Origin: a virus
Strand: one strand, 5' to 3'
IMG/VR virus record: IMGVR_UViG_3300022752_000022
Location: 1 to 64,000 of that record
Length of the DNA stretch: 64,000 nt
The notes under the pieces are model-generated. The model worked only from the letters and a program-made list of their open reading frames with translations, was not told the DNA's origin and ran no database searches. Below are positions 35,770 through 44,296 of the stretch, in pieces. A program made the position numbers and the translations under genes. The first letter of the stretch is position 1. The number at the start of each line of letters is the position of its first letter.

Positions 35770-37478
35770 TAAATTTCAAAAAACTTAGATGGAAAAACTT
35801 CATATCAACTGGTAATTATTTCACTGAGTTGAATCTATGCGGTAATTCTACGACACTCATCATAGGCGCAAATGGATCAGGCAAATCTACTATGCTTGAT
35901 GCTTTGTGCTTTGGTTTATTTGGTAAGCCGTTTCGTAACATCAACAAACCTCAATTGCTAAACAGCATCAATCAAAAAGATTGTGTTGTAGAAATTGAGT
36001 TCACGCTAGGATCTAAAGATTATAAAGTCATTCGCGGGTTGAAGCCGGGGATCTTTGAAGTCTATTGCAATGACGAACTAGTTACACAAAATGCGTCTGC
36101 AAAAGATTATCAAGACCATCTAGAGAAAAATATTCTCAAACTTAATCATAAGTCTTTCACGCAGATTGTTGTTTTGGGTAGTGCATCATTTACACCATTC
36201 ATGCAGCTATCAGCAGCAGATAGAAGACAAATCATTGAAGACTTACTGGACATTCAAATCTTTTCAAAGATGAACGTTGTTCTAAAAAACAAACAACAAA
36301 CTTTGAAAGATGAATTGATTCAACTCAAGAGCGACATTGCAATCCATACAGAGCGTATGCAAAGCATTGTTGCATTGATACAAACATTAGAACGTAATAA
36401 TGCTGATAAGATTAAAACGATTGAAAGTCACATAGCAAACACTACAAATGAAATCTTTGAGTGTAAAATTAATCATCAAAATCTTTCTGATGAAAATGTA
36501 ATGTTGGCCGAACAGATTGTTGACTTATCATCGTCACAAAAGAAATTGTCAAAGCAAGAAACAATCAAAGTCAATCTATCAAAGACAAGTGATAAAATTT
36601 GTAACGATATTGCATTCTATCATGACACTGAAACATGCCCAACATGTAAACAGACAATCACGGAGTCTTTCAAACAAAAAGTTATATCAGATAAAAAATC
36701 TAAGCATGAAGAAGTGAACACTGCAATTAAAACACTTGAAGAAGAATCAGTAGCATTGAAACACAAAATTCATTTGTATGAAGGCATAGCAAATGCAATT
36801 GCAAATAATAATGTTGCCATCTCTAAATGGCAAATAAAAGCATTTGCAGCGAAGAGCGTACTAGATTCTTTGAATCGTGATTTAGACTCTGCAAAAAATT
36901 CTAAAGCAGATTTGAATGAACAGAAAGAAAAATTGAATATAGTCAAAAATGAATTGATTGATTTTGACGAAAAACAAAAACAATTCAACGAACAAAAAGC
37001 GTACTACGATGCTGCAACTTCATTGCTCAAAGATGGTGGTATCAAAACACGCATCGTTAAACAGTATATACCAATCATTAATAAATTAGTTAACAAGAAT
37101 CTTCAAGCAATGGACTTTTTTGTTAACTTCACACTTGATGAATCTTTTAAAGAAACCATCAAGTCTCGCCATCGTGATGATTTTAGTTATGCATCATTTA
37201 GTGAAGGCGAAAAACAACGTATAGATATGGCATTGATGTTGACATGGAGAGCAGTTGCGAAGTTGAAGAATTCTGCAAATACCAATCTGCTGATTCTTGA
37301 TGAAATATTTGATTCATCATTAGATGCAAACGGCACTGAAGACTTGATGAAAATTCTCGCAATGCTTGATGACAGTAATTTATTTGTGATCAGTCATAAA
37401 GGTGATGCTCTTCAAGATAGATTTGATAACGTAATTAAATTTGAAAAGGTAAATAATTTTTCAAGGATTGCAAAATGA
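35766..37478 (+). CDS. gp46: Recombination exonuclease subunit gp46 (Rad50-like)
   Basis: SMC/Rad50-type ATPase partner of gp47. Walker A GANGSGKST at residues 34-42, Q-loop region, central coiled coil with a zinc-hook CPTC at 291-294, ABC signature FSEGEKQRIDMAL near 475, and Walker B LLILDEIFD near 507. 570 residues (T4 560). Overlaps the deformylase gene by 4 bp. Confidence 0.95.
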   Translation: MINFKKLRWKNFISTGNYFTELNLCGNSTTLIIGANGSGKSTMLDALCFGLFGKPFRNINKPQLLNSINQKDCVVEIEFTLGSKDYKVIRGLKPGIFEVYCNDELVTQNASAKDYQDHLEKNILKLNHKSFTQIVVLGSASFTPFMQLSAADRRQIIEDLLDIQIFSKMNVVLKNKQQTLKDELIQLKSDIAIHTERMQSIVALIQTLERNNADKIKTIESHIANTTNEIFECKINHQNLSDENVMLAEQIVDLSSSQKKLSKQETIKVNLSKTSDKICNDIAFYHDTETCPTCKQTITESFKQKVISDKKSKHEEVNTAIKTLEEESVALKHKIHLYEGIANAIANNNVAISKWQIKAFAAKSVLDSLNRDLDSAKNSKADLNEQKEKLNIVKNELIDFDEKQKQFNEQKAYYDAATSLLKDGGIKTRIVKQYIPIINKLVNKNLQAMDFFVNFTLDESFKETIKSRHRDDFSYASFSEGEKQRIDMALMLTWRAVAKLKNSANTNLLILDEIFDSSLDANGTEDLMKILAMLDDSNLFVISHKGDALQDRFDNVIKFEKVNNFSRIAK

Positions 37479-37993
37479 AATACACTTTGATAAAAGAAAC
37501 TGCACCGATATTGAGAGTGCCGTGTGTTGAATTTGATTTTTCTGATCCGCCATGTGATCCGATTGAACTTGCAAATGATCTAAATGAAACAATGATTGCT
37601 AACGATGGTTTAGGTCTTTCTGCTAATCAAGTGGGATTAGAATATCGTGTTTTTGTTGTTCGAACGGAAGAAAACAAACCCCTCGCTTTGTTCAATCCAG
37701 AAATAGTTTCTGTATCTGATAAATTAATTTCTTTAAAAGAGGGCTGTCTTAGTTTTCCGTTATTATATTTAAATGTCAAACGCCCTGAGTGGGTTAGAGT
37801 TCGATATAAAGATCAGTATAGTGAAATTCATACTAAAAGATATATGGGTGTAACATGCCGAGTTGTTCTTCATGAATATGATCATATGGAAGGAAAAGTA
37901 TTTACTCACGCAGCATCAAAATTTGAGTCACAAAGGGCCCTAAGAAAAAGAATGATCTTGAGAAGACGAGTCAACGGACAAAAAGATGATTAA
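37475..37993 (+). CDS. def: Peptide deformylase
   Basis: Removes the N-formyl group from nascent proteins. The three PDF motifs are intact: GLGLSANQ (45-52), EGCLSFP (89-95) with the Cys ligand, and HEYDH (133-137) with both His ligands and catalytic Glu134. 172 residues, with an Arg/Lys-rich C-terminus. Phage deformylases are known from aquatic myoviruses and are thought to support processing of short-lived or photosystem proteins. Here no photosynthesis gene is visible, so the benefit is unclear. Confidence 0.92.
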   Translation: MKYTLIKETAPILRVPCVEFDFSDPPCDPIELANDLNETMIANDGLGLSANQVGLEYRVFVVRTEENKPLALFNPEIVSVSDKLISLKEGCLSFPLLYLNVKRPEWVRVRYKDQYSEIHTKRYMGVTCRVVLHEYDHMEGKVFTHAASKFESQRALRKRMILRRRVNGQKDD

Positions 37994-38426
37994 AGAAAAA
38001 TACTTAGGCACTTACATGAAAACTGCTAGACTCTTTGCAGAGCATAGCAGTGCAGTCAGAAAAAAAGTTGGCGCAGTTGTTGTAAAAGATAATCGGATCA
38101 TTTCAATTGGCTATAATGGTATGCCAAGTGGATGGACAAATGAGTGCGAGCATTGGACCGAAACAGCAGAACTTCAAAGTGAATATGTAACAAAACCAGA
38201 AGTTCTCCATGCTGAAACCAATGCAATTGCTAAGTTAGCGAGATCCACCGAATCTGGTGATGGTGCAAGTATGTTTGTGACTTGCAGTCCATGCTTAGAG
38301 TGTGCTAAACTTATATTTCAAAGTGGAATTACAGAAGTGTTCTATAGTGAAGACTATAGGACAAATGATGGTATTAAATTTTTGAAACAATGTGGTATCT
38401 TAGTAAGAAAGTTGGAGAATGAGTAG
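37986..38426 (+). CDS. dCMP deaminase
   Basis: Zinc deaminase converting dCMP to dUMP for dTMP synthesis or modified pyrimidine pools. Motif HAE (His75, Glu77) and PCLEC (Cys103, Cys106) are intact, with GYNGMPSG upstream as in dCMP rather than free cytidine deaminases. 146 residues (T4 Cd 193). Overlaps the deformylase by 8 bp and the next gene by 8 bp. Confidence 0.9.
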   Translation: MIKEKYLGTYMKTARLFAEHSSAVRKKVGAVVVKDNRIISIGYNGMPSGWTNECEHWTETAELQSEYVTKPEVLHAETNAIAKLARSTESGDGASMFVTCSPCLECAKLIFQSGITEVFYSEDYRTNDGIKFLKQCGILVRKLENE

Positions 38427-38646
38427 AAGACGATCTATAAATGAGGGTGCGTCATATAACGATGCTTCTAGAGAAATTAACAGATTTGTATATAAGAAAA
38501 AAGTTGAAACATATAAAGTATGTGATGCATGGAGAAAAGCACTTGCAGAAGATCCAAATTTGCAATATAGAATGACATTCTTAGAATTCAAAAGAAAATT
38601 TTTTAGAAAAAATCGTGGAGTAAAAAATGGTAAAGAAAAAAGCTGA
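38419..38646 (+). CDS. Small basic protein, 75 aa
   Basis: Lys/Arg-rich protein (MSRRRSINEGASYNDASREI ... FLEFKRKFFRKNRGVKNG) overlapping both neighbours, in the dCMP deaminase to glycosyltransferase run. No recognised domain. The overall charge suggests nucleic-acid contact. Tight overlaps (8 and 20 bp) imply translational coupling with the deaminase and the WQGMPEF-type protein. Confidence 0.65.
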   Translation: MSRRRSINEGASYNDASREINRFVYKKKVETYKVCDAWRKALAEDPNLQYRMTFLEFKRKFFRKNRGVKNGKEKS

Positions 38647-38998
38647 AGTGAAATCAGTAGAAGAATCTACTCAGTATGAGAGTTTACTCGGTGTGAAAGA
38701 GAGTGCGACAACAAGTCTTGATCTAACTGAAATGATGGACTTGACTGAAGAAGAAAAGAAACTGGTTGAAATTGACGAAGAAGCAGAGTGGAAGAAACAT
38801 TGGCAAGGTATGCCAGAATTCAAACAAGAAGACAATCCTACATACAAAACAATCTACGTTCATTTTAGAAACAAAGAAGACTACGAAGATTTTGCGAAAC
38901 TGATTGACCAAAATCTCAGTGACAAAACTAAATCAATCTGGCATCCTAAACTTGATAGAACAGAGAATGCATTATTGCGATGGATCGTTGAAGAATGA
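38627..38998 (+). CDS. WQGMPEF-domain protein associated with phage DNA modification
   Basis: 123 residues. The C-terminal half HWQGMPEFKQEDNPTYKTIY then VHFRNKEDYEDFAKLIDQNL and TKSIWHPK is a domain I know as the C-terminus of phage ParB-like/DNA-modification proteins. The N-terminal half is a charged linker. On its own it has no catalytic motif. It precedes a methyltransferase-like gene and a TET-associated-type glycosyltransferase, so a role in base hypermodification is plausible but inferred. Confidence 0.65.
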   Translation: MVKKKAEVKSVEESTQYESLLGVKESATTSLDLTEMMDLTEEEKKLVEIDEEAEWKKHWQGMPEFKQEDNPTYKTIYVHFRNKEDYEDFAKLIDQNLSDKTKSIWHPKLDRTENALLRWIVEE

Positions 38999-39756
38999 AT
39001 TTCATAACAGCAAAGAAACAAGACCTCTTTAATCATTTCATTACAGATTATAAAACATTATTTGATGTTGATGAAAATCTTGCGAAGACATTTCTAAAAA
39101 ATGGTGAACTATTCAAGCGATTGACTGAAGAATGGTATCATCAATTAGAAAATGGTACACTTCAAGATGCATATCGTGTCTATGATGATGAATATTATTT
39201 TGTTGACATCTTCAATTGTTATGCAACTTATAGCAGAGATTATATCAAACGGATTATAAAATCTCCGACAGCACTTGCTTTACTCAAGGATTCCAAATCG
39301 TTCGTTGACATTGGATGCGGAATCAGTTATAGTACATGTGCATTGAAGCAAGTATTTCCAAACGCAAAAGCATATGCTATCAATTTGAGAAATACAAAGC
39401 AATGGAAATTCTGTGATATGATGAGCAAGACTCATCATTTCCATTTGATTGAATCAGTTGATGAAGTTGCAGGTGAAGTTGATTTTGTTTTTGCTTCCGA
39501 ATACTTTGAACACATTGAGAATCCAACTAGACATTTTCAAGAGATTGTAGATAAGATTCAGCCTAAATATTTTATCATTGCAAATGCATTCAACACATGG
39601 TCGATTGGCCATTATAAAACTTATGTGTATGATCATACGACGGTTGATCAAAGTAAGATTAGTAAATTATTCAATAGATACATAAGATTGAATGGTTATG
39701 AAAAAGTGAATTGTAACTTATGGAATAATAAGCCTACGATATGGAAGAAAGTATGA
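38995..39756 (+). CDS. Class I SAM-methyltransferase-like protein
   Basis: 253 residues. A Rossmann motif I is visible (SFVDIGCGISYSTCALKQVF, residues ~102-121), followed by acidic strand ends and VDFVFASEYFEHIENPTRHF (motif IV-like). A helical N-terminal domain of ~95 residues precedes it. There is no DPPY or PCQ motif, so it is not a standard DNA amino- or C5-methyltransferase. It may methylate a modified base, a sugar or a small molecule. Overlaps the glycosyltransferase by ATGA. Confidence 0.72.
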   Translation: MNFITAKKQDLFNHFITDYKTLFDVDENLAKTFLKNGELFKRLTEEWYHQLENGTLQDAYRVYDDEYYFVDIFNCYATYSRDYIKRIIKSPTALALLKDSKSFVDIGCGISYSTCALKQVFPNAKAYAINLRNTKQWKFCDMMSKTHHFHLIESVDEVAGEVDFVFASEYFEHIENPTRHFQEIVDKIQPKYFIIANAFNTWSIGHYKTYVYDHTTVDQSKISKLFNRYIRLNGYEKVNCNLWNNKPTIWKKV

Positions 39757-40670
39757 CGATTAATCCTGATCATCCTGTATACATCGTATCTAAAGGTAGA
39801 TCGGATACGATGATTACATCAAAGTCACTTTCACGCATGAAAGTGCCGCATTACATTGTGATTGAACCACAAGATCATAAGAGTTATGATACAGCATTAG
39901 ATACATTTAACATCCGTGATTATGTAACACTCTTAGTTGCACCATTTTCAAATCATGGTGATGGTCCCGGTCGTGCAAGAAACTATGCATGGGATCATGC
40001 GATTTCAATTGGTGCTGAAAAGCACTGGGTGCTTGATGATAATATTGCAGACTTTTATCGTCTGAATGAGAACAAAAGAATCCGAGTTGAATCTGGTGTT
40101 ATATTTTATGCAGCGGAACAGTTCATTGATCGCTTTGAGAATGTTCCGATTTCTGGATTTCAATATCGCTTTTTCATTGCACCCAATCAAAAGTATCCAC
40201 CGTATGTGAAGAATACCCGAATCTATTCTACATTGCTTATTTCAAATGATTGTAAACATCGGTGGCGTGGTCGGTACAATGAAGATACAGATATTTGTTT
40301 GCGTGTCCTGAAAGATGGTGATTGCACTATTCAATTCAACGCTTTTCTTCAAGGTAAAGCAGCAACACAAACAGTCAAGGGCGGTAACACCGCAGAATTT
40401 TATCATGCTGAAGGTGATCTAGATAAAAGCAAATGGCGAGATGGTAGACTGAATGCTCAGGGCACCATCAAGAAATCCCAAATGCTTGCTGACTTGCATC
40501 CTGATGTTGCGAGAGTTGTCTGGAGATATGGCCGCTGGCATCATTATGTTGACTATGGTCCATTCAAGAAAAACCAGCTGATTCTCAAGAACGGTGTGCA
40601 GATTGAAAAGGGTGTAAACAATTTCGGAATGAGACTGATTACGAATTATAAATCGCCTGATGTTGTGTAA
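39753..40670 (+). CDS. TET-associated-type (GREB1-like) glycosyltransferase
   Basis: 305 residues from ATG 39753, which overlaps the previous stop as ATGA (an in-frame ATG at 39741 is possible). The GT-A core shows YIVSKGRSDTMITSKSLSRM, FSNHGDGPGRARNYAWDHA and KHWVLDDNIADFYRLNEN (acidic DDN at ~95-97), then RGRYNEDTDICLRVLKDGD. This is the pattern of the phage glycosyltransferases that occur with TET/JBP dioxygenases and sugar-decorate oxidised pyrimidines in DNA. No TET/JBP gene is in the window. The substrate is therefore inferred. Confidence 0.75.
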   Translation: MTINPDHPVYIVSKGRSDTMITSKSLSRMKVPHYIVIEPQDHKSYDTALDTFNIRDYVTLLVAPFSNHGDGPGRARNYAWDHAISIGAEKHWVLDDNIADFYRLNENKRIRVESGVIFYAAEQFIDRFENVPISGFQYRFFIAPNQKYPPYVKNTRIYSTLLISNDCKHRWRGRYNEDTDICLRVLKDGDCTIQFNAFLQGKAATQTVKGGNTAEFYHAEGDLDKSKWRDGRLNAQGTIKKSQMLADLHPDVARVVWRYGRWHHYVDYGPFKKNQLILKNGVQIEKGVNNFGMRLITNYKSPDVV

Positions 40671-40681
40671 AAACAACAGTC

Positions 40682-40710
40682 TTGACTTTCTTGTCCAACC
40701 CATGTAAACT
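40682..40710 (+). promoter_or_regulatory. Sigma70-like promoter before the VWA gene
   Basis: TTGACT (40682-40687), 17-bp spacer, TAAACT (40705-40710), 23 bp upstream of ATG 40734, with GAGAGGGAACA as ribosome site. It begins the compositionally distinct 40.7-44.3 kb cassette. Confidence 0.65.
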
Positions 40711-40733
40711 ACATAGGTAACTGAGAGGGAACA

Positions 40734-42917
40734 ATGACTAACCTAGAAACAACAAAATCCACGCTAGCCAGACTGCTAGCAACAGAGAATCTCAATATTG
40801 AGATCCGAAAAGCGGAAACAGCAGCATTCAATCCCAATACTCGGACGTTGATTCTTCCACTCTGGAAAGATATCTCTCCAGAACTCTATGATCTTCTGGT
40901 CGGCCACGAAGTCGGCCATGCATTAGATACACCCGCTGAAGGTTGGCATGATGCTATTGTAGAGAACATGAAGCCTGGATTCAAGTCTTTCCTGAATGTG
41001 GTAGAGGATGCTCGGATTGAACGGAAAATCAAAACACGTTACCCAGGGCTCCGCAAGTCCTTTGTGATTGGTTACCGTGAACTATGCGATAAAAATTTCT
41101 TTGGCTTAGACGGCAAGGATGTGAATGATTCTCTGCTAATTGACCGTATCAATGTACACTTCAAATTAGGCGTATCAGCCAACGTACAATTCAAACCAGA
41201 AGAGCAATACTTTCTGGATAAAATTGAAGCAACAGAAACCTTTGAAGATGTATACCAAGTGGCTAAAGAGTTGTACGAATATTGCAAAGAGGAAATGCAA
41301 GACCTTCAGCAACAGCCACAACCTGAGGCTGGATCGCCTGATGAAACTGGTGAAGATTCTGGCGATTCTTCTGGCGAAGGTGAGTCTTCAGGAACATCTG
41401 AACAGTCTGGTGAAAAACAAGAAATGCAAGGCGATGCTACCGACAGTAGTGACGGTGATGGAGAAGAGGAGGGCGAAGAGTCATCCGATACTGATTCTAG
41501 TTACGGTAAAGATTCTAGCAAGTCAGGCGATGCCGACAATTTTGATCCAGTGTCCGAGACTGATACAGCATTTCAAGAAGCTATGAAAAGCCTCAGTCAA
41601 ACCACTGGCGAATTGGTAACGGGTCATCTCCATCATCCAAACAATTTTGATTACGATAACATTGTTGTTCACTGGAAGAATTGCGTCGGCAAATTGGTAG
41701 AGGCTGAATACCAATTCAGCCCTAGTCTTCTAAAGGAATTTGAAGCCAAAAACAAGAATGCTCTTATGTATCTTGTTAAAGAGTTTGAAATGCGAAAGAG
41801 AGCATCCGAACTTCGCCGTGTGTCGGTTGCACAAACTGGTCAACTTGATACCAATAAGTTGCATACTTATAAATTTAATGACGATATCTTCCGTCGTGTT
41901 GCAAGTGTTTCACAAGGCAAGAATCACGGGCTATACATTGTGATTGACTGGTCTGGTTCAATGGGCGACAATCTTAAAGGTACGATTGAGCAATTGATTA
42001 CCCTTACTCAATTCTGTAAGAAAATCAACGTGCCCTTTGAAGTGATGGCCTTTGCTACTGAGTATCACATAAAAAATGAATTCGGTGGAAGAATTTCAGG
42101 AGTTCCACTTAAGCAAGGCGTTGATGTAAAAAATCACTTGCAAATTGGCTCATTCAATCTTTTGAACCTGCTTTCATCAACTATGCCTGATAAAGTTTAT
42201 CGGCAAATGTGTAATGATTTATTGAACGCAGGTGCAATGCGTGGTAGGTACTTGAAGAGTAATTTTCGTTTGGGTGGCACTCCGCTCAATGAAACAGTCA
42301 TGGTTCTTCCTAAACTTGTAAATGATTTTAAAATGAAGAATCGGTTGCAAATTGTGAATGTAGCCATTCTAACGGACGGCGAAGATTCCGATCACATTCC
42401 GGTGAATGGTACATTCGGTTTTTCTAGTGGAATTCAATCCAGCACAAACAATAGAACTTGTATCATTATTGATAACGAAACCAAGAAGAGTTACAAAACC
42501 GAGAGTCGCCGTGGTGCTGTTACCATTGCACTGCTAAAAATTCTCAAGGATAAAACTGGCTGTAATCTCCTTGGCTTTTACATTACGCAACCATGGCGCA
42601 GTGCTTACGCTGATGTTATGCAAAAATTTACTAATGATACTAAGTATAGCAGATACAAATCTCCTGAAACTGCAAGAGAATCCTATGCTAAGTGGAAAGA
42701 AACGAAGGTTGATGTTATTACCGATTGGGGCTTTGATGAATACTACATCATTCCTGGTGGTAATGAGTTGAATGTGGATGATGATGATTTGGACGATATC
42801 ATTGGTCAAGGTGTGAATGTTACGGCTCGCAAATTGCGTGGCGCATTCCTGAAGATGAATCAGAACCGACTGACGAACCGTGTGTTGCTCCGAAAATTCA
42901 TTGAGAAGGTGTCGTAA
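40734..42917 (+). CDS. CobT-like VWA protein with HExxH metalloprotease-like N-terminus
   Basis: 727 residues. The N-terminal domain carries HEVGH (His58, Glu59, His62) in VGHEVGHALDT, as in gluzincin-like metallopeptidases. A Ser/Glu/Asp-rich acidic linker lies at ~190-270. The C-terminal VWA domain has an intact MIDAS DWSGS (Asp405, Ser407, Ser409) and LTDGEDSD further on. VWA proteins of this type act with MoxR/CobS AAA+ ATPases, and that gene follows directly. The pair resembles cobaltochelatase CobT/CobS but with a protease-like head, so a chaperone or protein-remodelling role is more likely than cobalamin synthesis. Confidence 0.82.
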   Translation: MTNLETTKSTLARLLATENLNIEIRKAETAAFNPNTRTLILPLWKDISPELYDLLVGHEVGHALDTPAEGWHDAIVENMKPGFKSFLNVVEDARIERKIKTRYPGLRKSFVIGYRELCDKNFFGLDGKDVNDSLLIDRINVHFKLGVSANVQFKPEEQYFLDKIEATETFEDVYQVAKELYEYCKEEMQDLQQQPQPEAGSPDETGEDSGDSSGEGESSGTSEQSGEKQEMQGDATDSSDGDGEEEGEESSDTDSSYGKDSSKSGDADNFDPVSETDTAFQEAMKSLSQTTGELVTGHLHHPNNFDYDNIVVHWKNCVGKLVEAEYQFSPSLLKEFEAKNKNALMYLVKEFEMRKRASELRRVSVAQTGQLDTNKLHTYKFNDDIFRRVASVSQGKNHGLYIVIDWSGSMGDNLKGTIEQLITLTQFCKKINVPFEVMAFATEYHIKNEFGGRISGVPLKQGVDVKNHLQIGSFNLLNLLSSTMPDKVYRQMCNDLLNAGAMRGRYLKSNFRLGGTPLNETVMVLPKLVNDFKMKNRLQIVNVAILTDGEDSDHIPVNGTFGFSSGIQSSTNNRTCIIIDNETKKSYKTESRRGAVTIALLKILKDKTGCNLLGFYITQPWRSAYADVMQKFTNDTKYSRYKSPETARESYAKWKETKVDVITDWGFDEYYIIPGGNELNVDDDDLDDIIGQGVNVTARKLRGAFLKMNQNRLTNRVLLRKFIEKVS

Positions 42918-42925
42918 AAATGCAA

Positions 42926-42959
42926 CAACACCATGTTGCAAAAAAACAACATGGTGTTG
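42926..42959 (+). terminator. Perfect 13-bp inverted repeat overlapping the next promoter
   Basis: CAACACCATGTTG (42926-42938) and CAACATGGTGTTG (42947-42959) are perfectly complementary around an A-rich 8-base loop. The right arm ends inside the -35 box of the following promoter. Either a terminator without T-run or a protein-binding site. Confidence 0.7.
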
Positions 42960-42985
42960 ACATTTCAGCAAAACCTCTGTATGAT
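42957..42985 (+). promoter_or_regulatory. Near-consensus sigma70 promoter before the MoxR/CobS gene
   Basis: TTGACA (42957-42962), 17-bp spacer, TATGAT (42980-42985): one base off the full sigma70 consensus. The -35 box shares bases with the 13-bp inverted repeat, so a protein bound there would block the polymerase. Confidence 0.85.
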
Positions 42986-43016
42986 TACATTATGAACTTT
43001 GATAAGGAACTTTGAA

Positions 43017-44210
43017 ATGACTAGCCGTGCAGATAAAATTGAATATCTCACCACAATTCTTAACCGCTTTGGCACTACGGTAACAATGGAGCAATTGAAG
43101 CAGTTGGACTCCGAGGGTATCAAGCGCCAGGTGTGGGTCTCTGGCGAAAAGTATCGTATTGGCCGTGGTCTGTACCAGCTCCCTCTGGCCGAGTACGGCA
43201 TCAATATGGCGGGTACTGTTATGCCCATGCGAAAGCCTGAGCCGGTAGCAGCGGCTCCAGTGGTTCCAGTTGCACCTGCAATTCCACAAGAGAAAGCAGC
43301 AACCAAAATCTCCAAGGTTCTCCGAATCGATGATGGTCCGACGGTGCCTAAGACTGATCCATTGTACGTACCATTCGGTTTCTACGATAAAATGCTTAAG
43401 ATTGTGACTTCAAAGCAATTTTATCCGGTGTTCGTTTCTGGACTGTCTGGCAATGGTAAGACAATGATGGTTGAGCAAGCCTGTGCTAAACTTGGTCGAG
43501 AATTCATGCGAGTCAATATCACGCCGGAAACGGATGAGGATGACTTGATTGGTGGGTTCCGCTTGATTGACGGTGAAACCCGCTGGTTCGACGGGCCTGT
43601 GCTCCAGGCCATGAAGTCCGGTGCAATTCTCTGCCTCGATGAAATTGACCGTGGCTCAAACAAACTTATGTGCTTGCAAGGCATTCTTGAGGGCAAGCCA
43701 ATCTTCGTAAAGAAGACTGGTGAAACCGTGTCACCTGGACCTGGATTCAACGTGATAGCAACCGCTAACACAAAAGGTAAAGGCGATGAAACTGGTCGAT
43801 TCATGGCTGCGACAATCCTTGATGATGCATTCCTGGAGCGGTTTCCAATCACGGTTGAGCAAGAGTATCCAGACACCAAAGTTGAGACTAAAATTTTAGC
43901 TCGTGTGTTTGATAGTCTTGGTCTCCAAGATAAAGAGTTCTCGGAGATCCTGGTAAAGTGGGCTGATATCATCCGCAAGACATTTGAAGAGGGTGCGATT
44001 GATGAATTGATTTCCACTCGCCGTCTGGTGTCTATTGCGAAAGCATACCAGATTTTCGAGAACCGTGAGGATGCGATTCAGTATTGTATCAACCGCTTTG
44101 ATGCTGAAACCAAAACAGCATTCATGGATCTCTACAGCAAGTTGGTTCCTTCTGAGCCTGTTGCGTCTTCAGCACCAGAAGCATCAGCCGATGAAGACAT
44201 ACCTTTCTAA
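43017..44210 (+). CDS. MoxR/CobS-type AAA+ ATPase
   Basis: 397 residues from ATG 43017 behind AAGGAACTTTGA (the frame also has a TTG at 42999). Walker A GLSGNGKT at 142-149, Walker B AILCLDEID near 203, sensor region GFNVIATANTKGKGDETGRF and Arg finger in FLERFPITVEQ. A winged-helix-like N-terminal domain (~1-60) and a Pro/Ala linker precede the ATPase. CobS homologs are frequent in aquatic T4-like phages, and here it is paired with a CobT-like VWA protein. GC is clearly higher than in surrounding genes. Confidence 0.88.
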   Translation: MTSRADKIEYLTTILNRFGTTVTMEQLKQLDSEGIKRQVWVSGEKYRIGRGLYQLPLAEYGINMAGTVMPMRKPEPVAAAPVVPVAPAIPQEKAATKISKVLRIDDGPTVPKTDPLYVPFGFYDKMLKIVTSKQFYPVFVSGLSGNGKTMMVEQACAKLGREFMRVNITPETDEDDLIGGFRLIDGETRWFDGPVLQAMKSGAILCLDEIDRGSNKLMCLQGILEGKPIFVKKTGETVSPGPGFNVIATANTKGKGDETGRFMAATILDDAFLERFPITVEQEYPDTKVETKILARVFDSLGLQDKEFSEILVKWADIIRKTFEEGAIDELISTRRLVSIAKAYQIFENREDAIQYCINRFDAETKTAFMDLYSKLVPSEPVASSAPEASADEDIPF

Positions 44211-44228
44211 GAAGAAAATATTCTACGA

Positions 44229-44255
44229 AGTGGTCGAGAAATCGGCCACTTTTTT
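44229..44255 (+). terminator. Rho-independent terminator with GAAA tetraloop
   Basis: AGTGGTCGA (44229-44237) and TCGGCCACT (44242-44250) pair with one G-T wobble around a GAAA loop and are followed by TTTTT. It ends the VWA/MoxR cassette. Confidence 0.9.
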
Positions 44256-44296
44256 CATATATAATAATAATATGACAACTTTAAAATGGAGTTACT

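Noticed and set aside
43421-44017. 198-codon minus-strand frame
   Set aside because: Antisense to the well supported MoxR/CobS ATPase.
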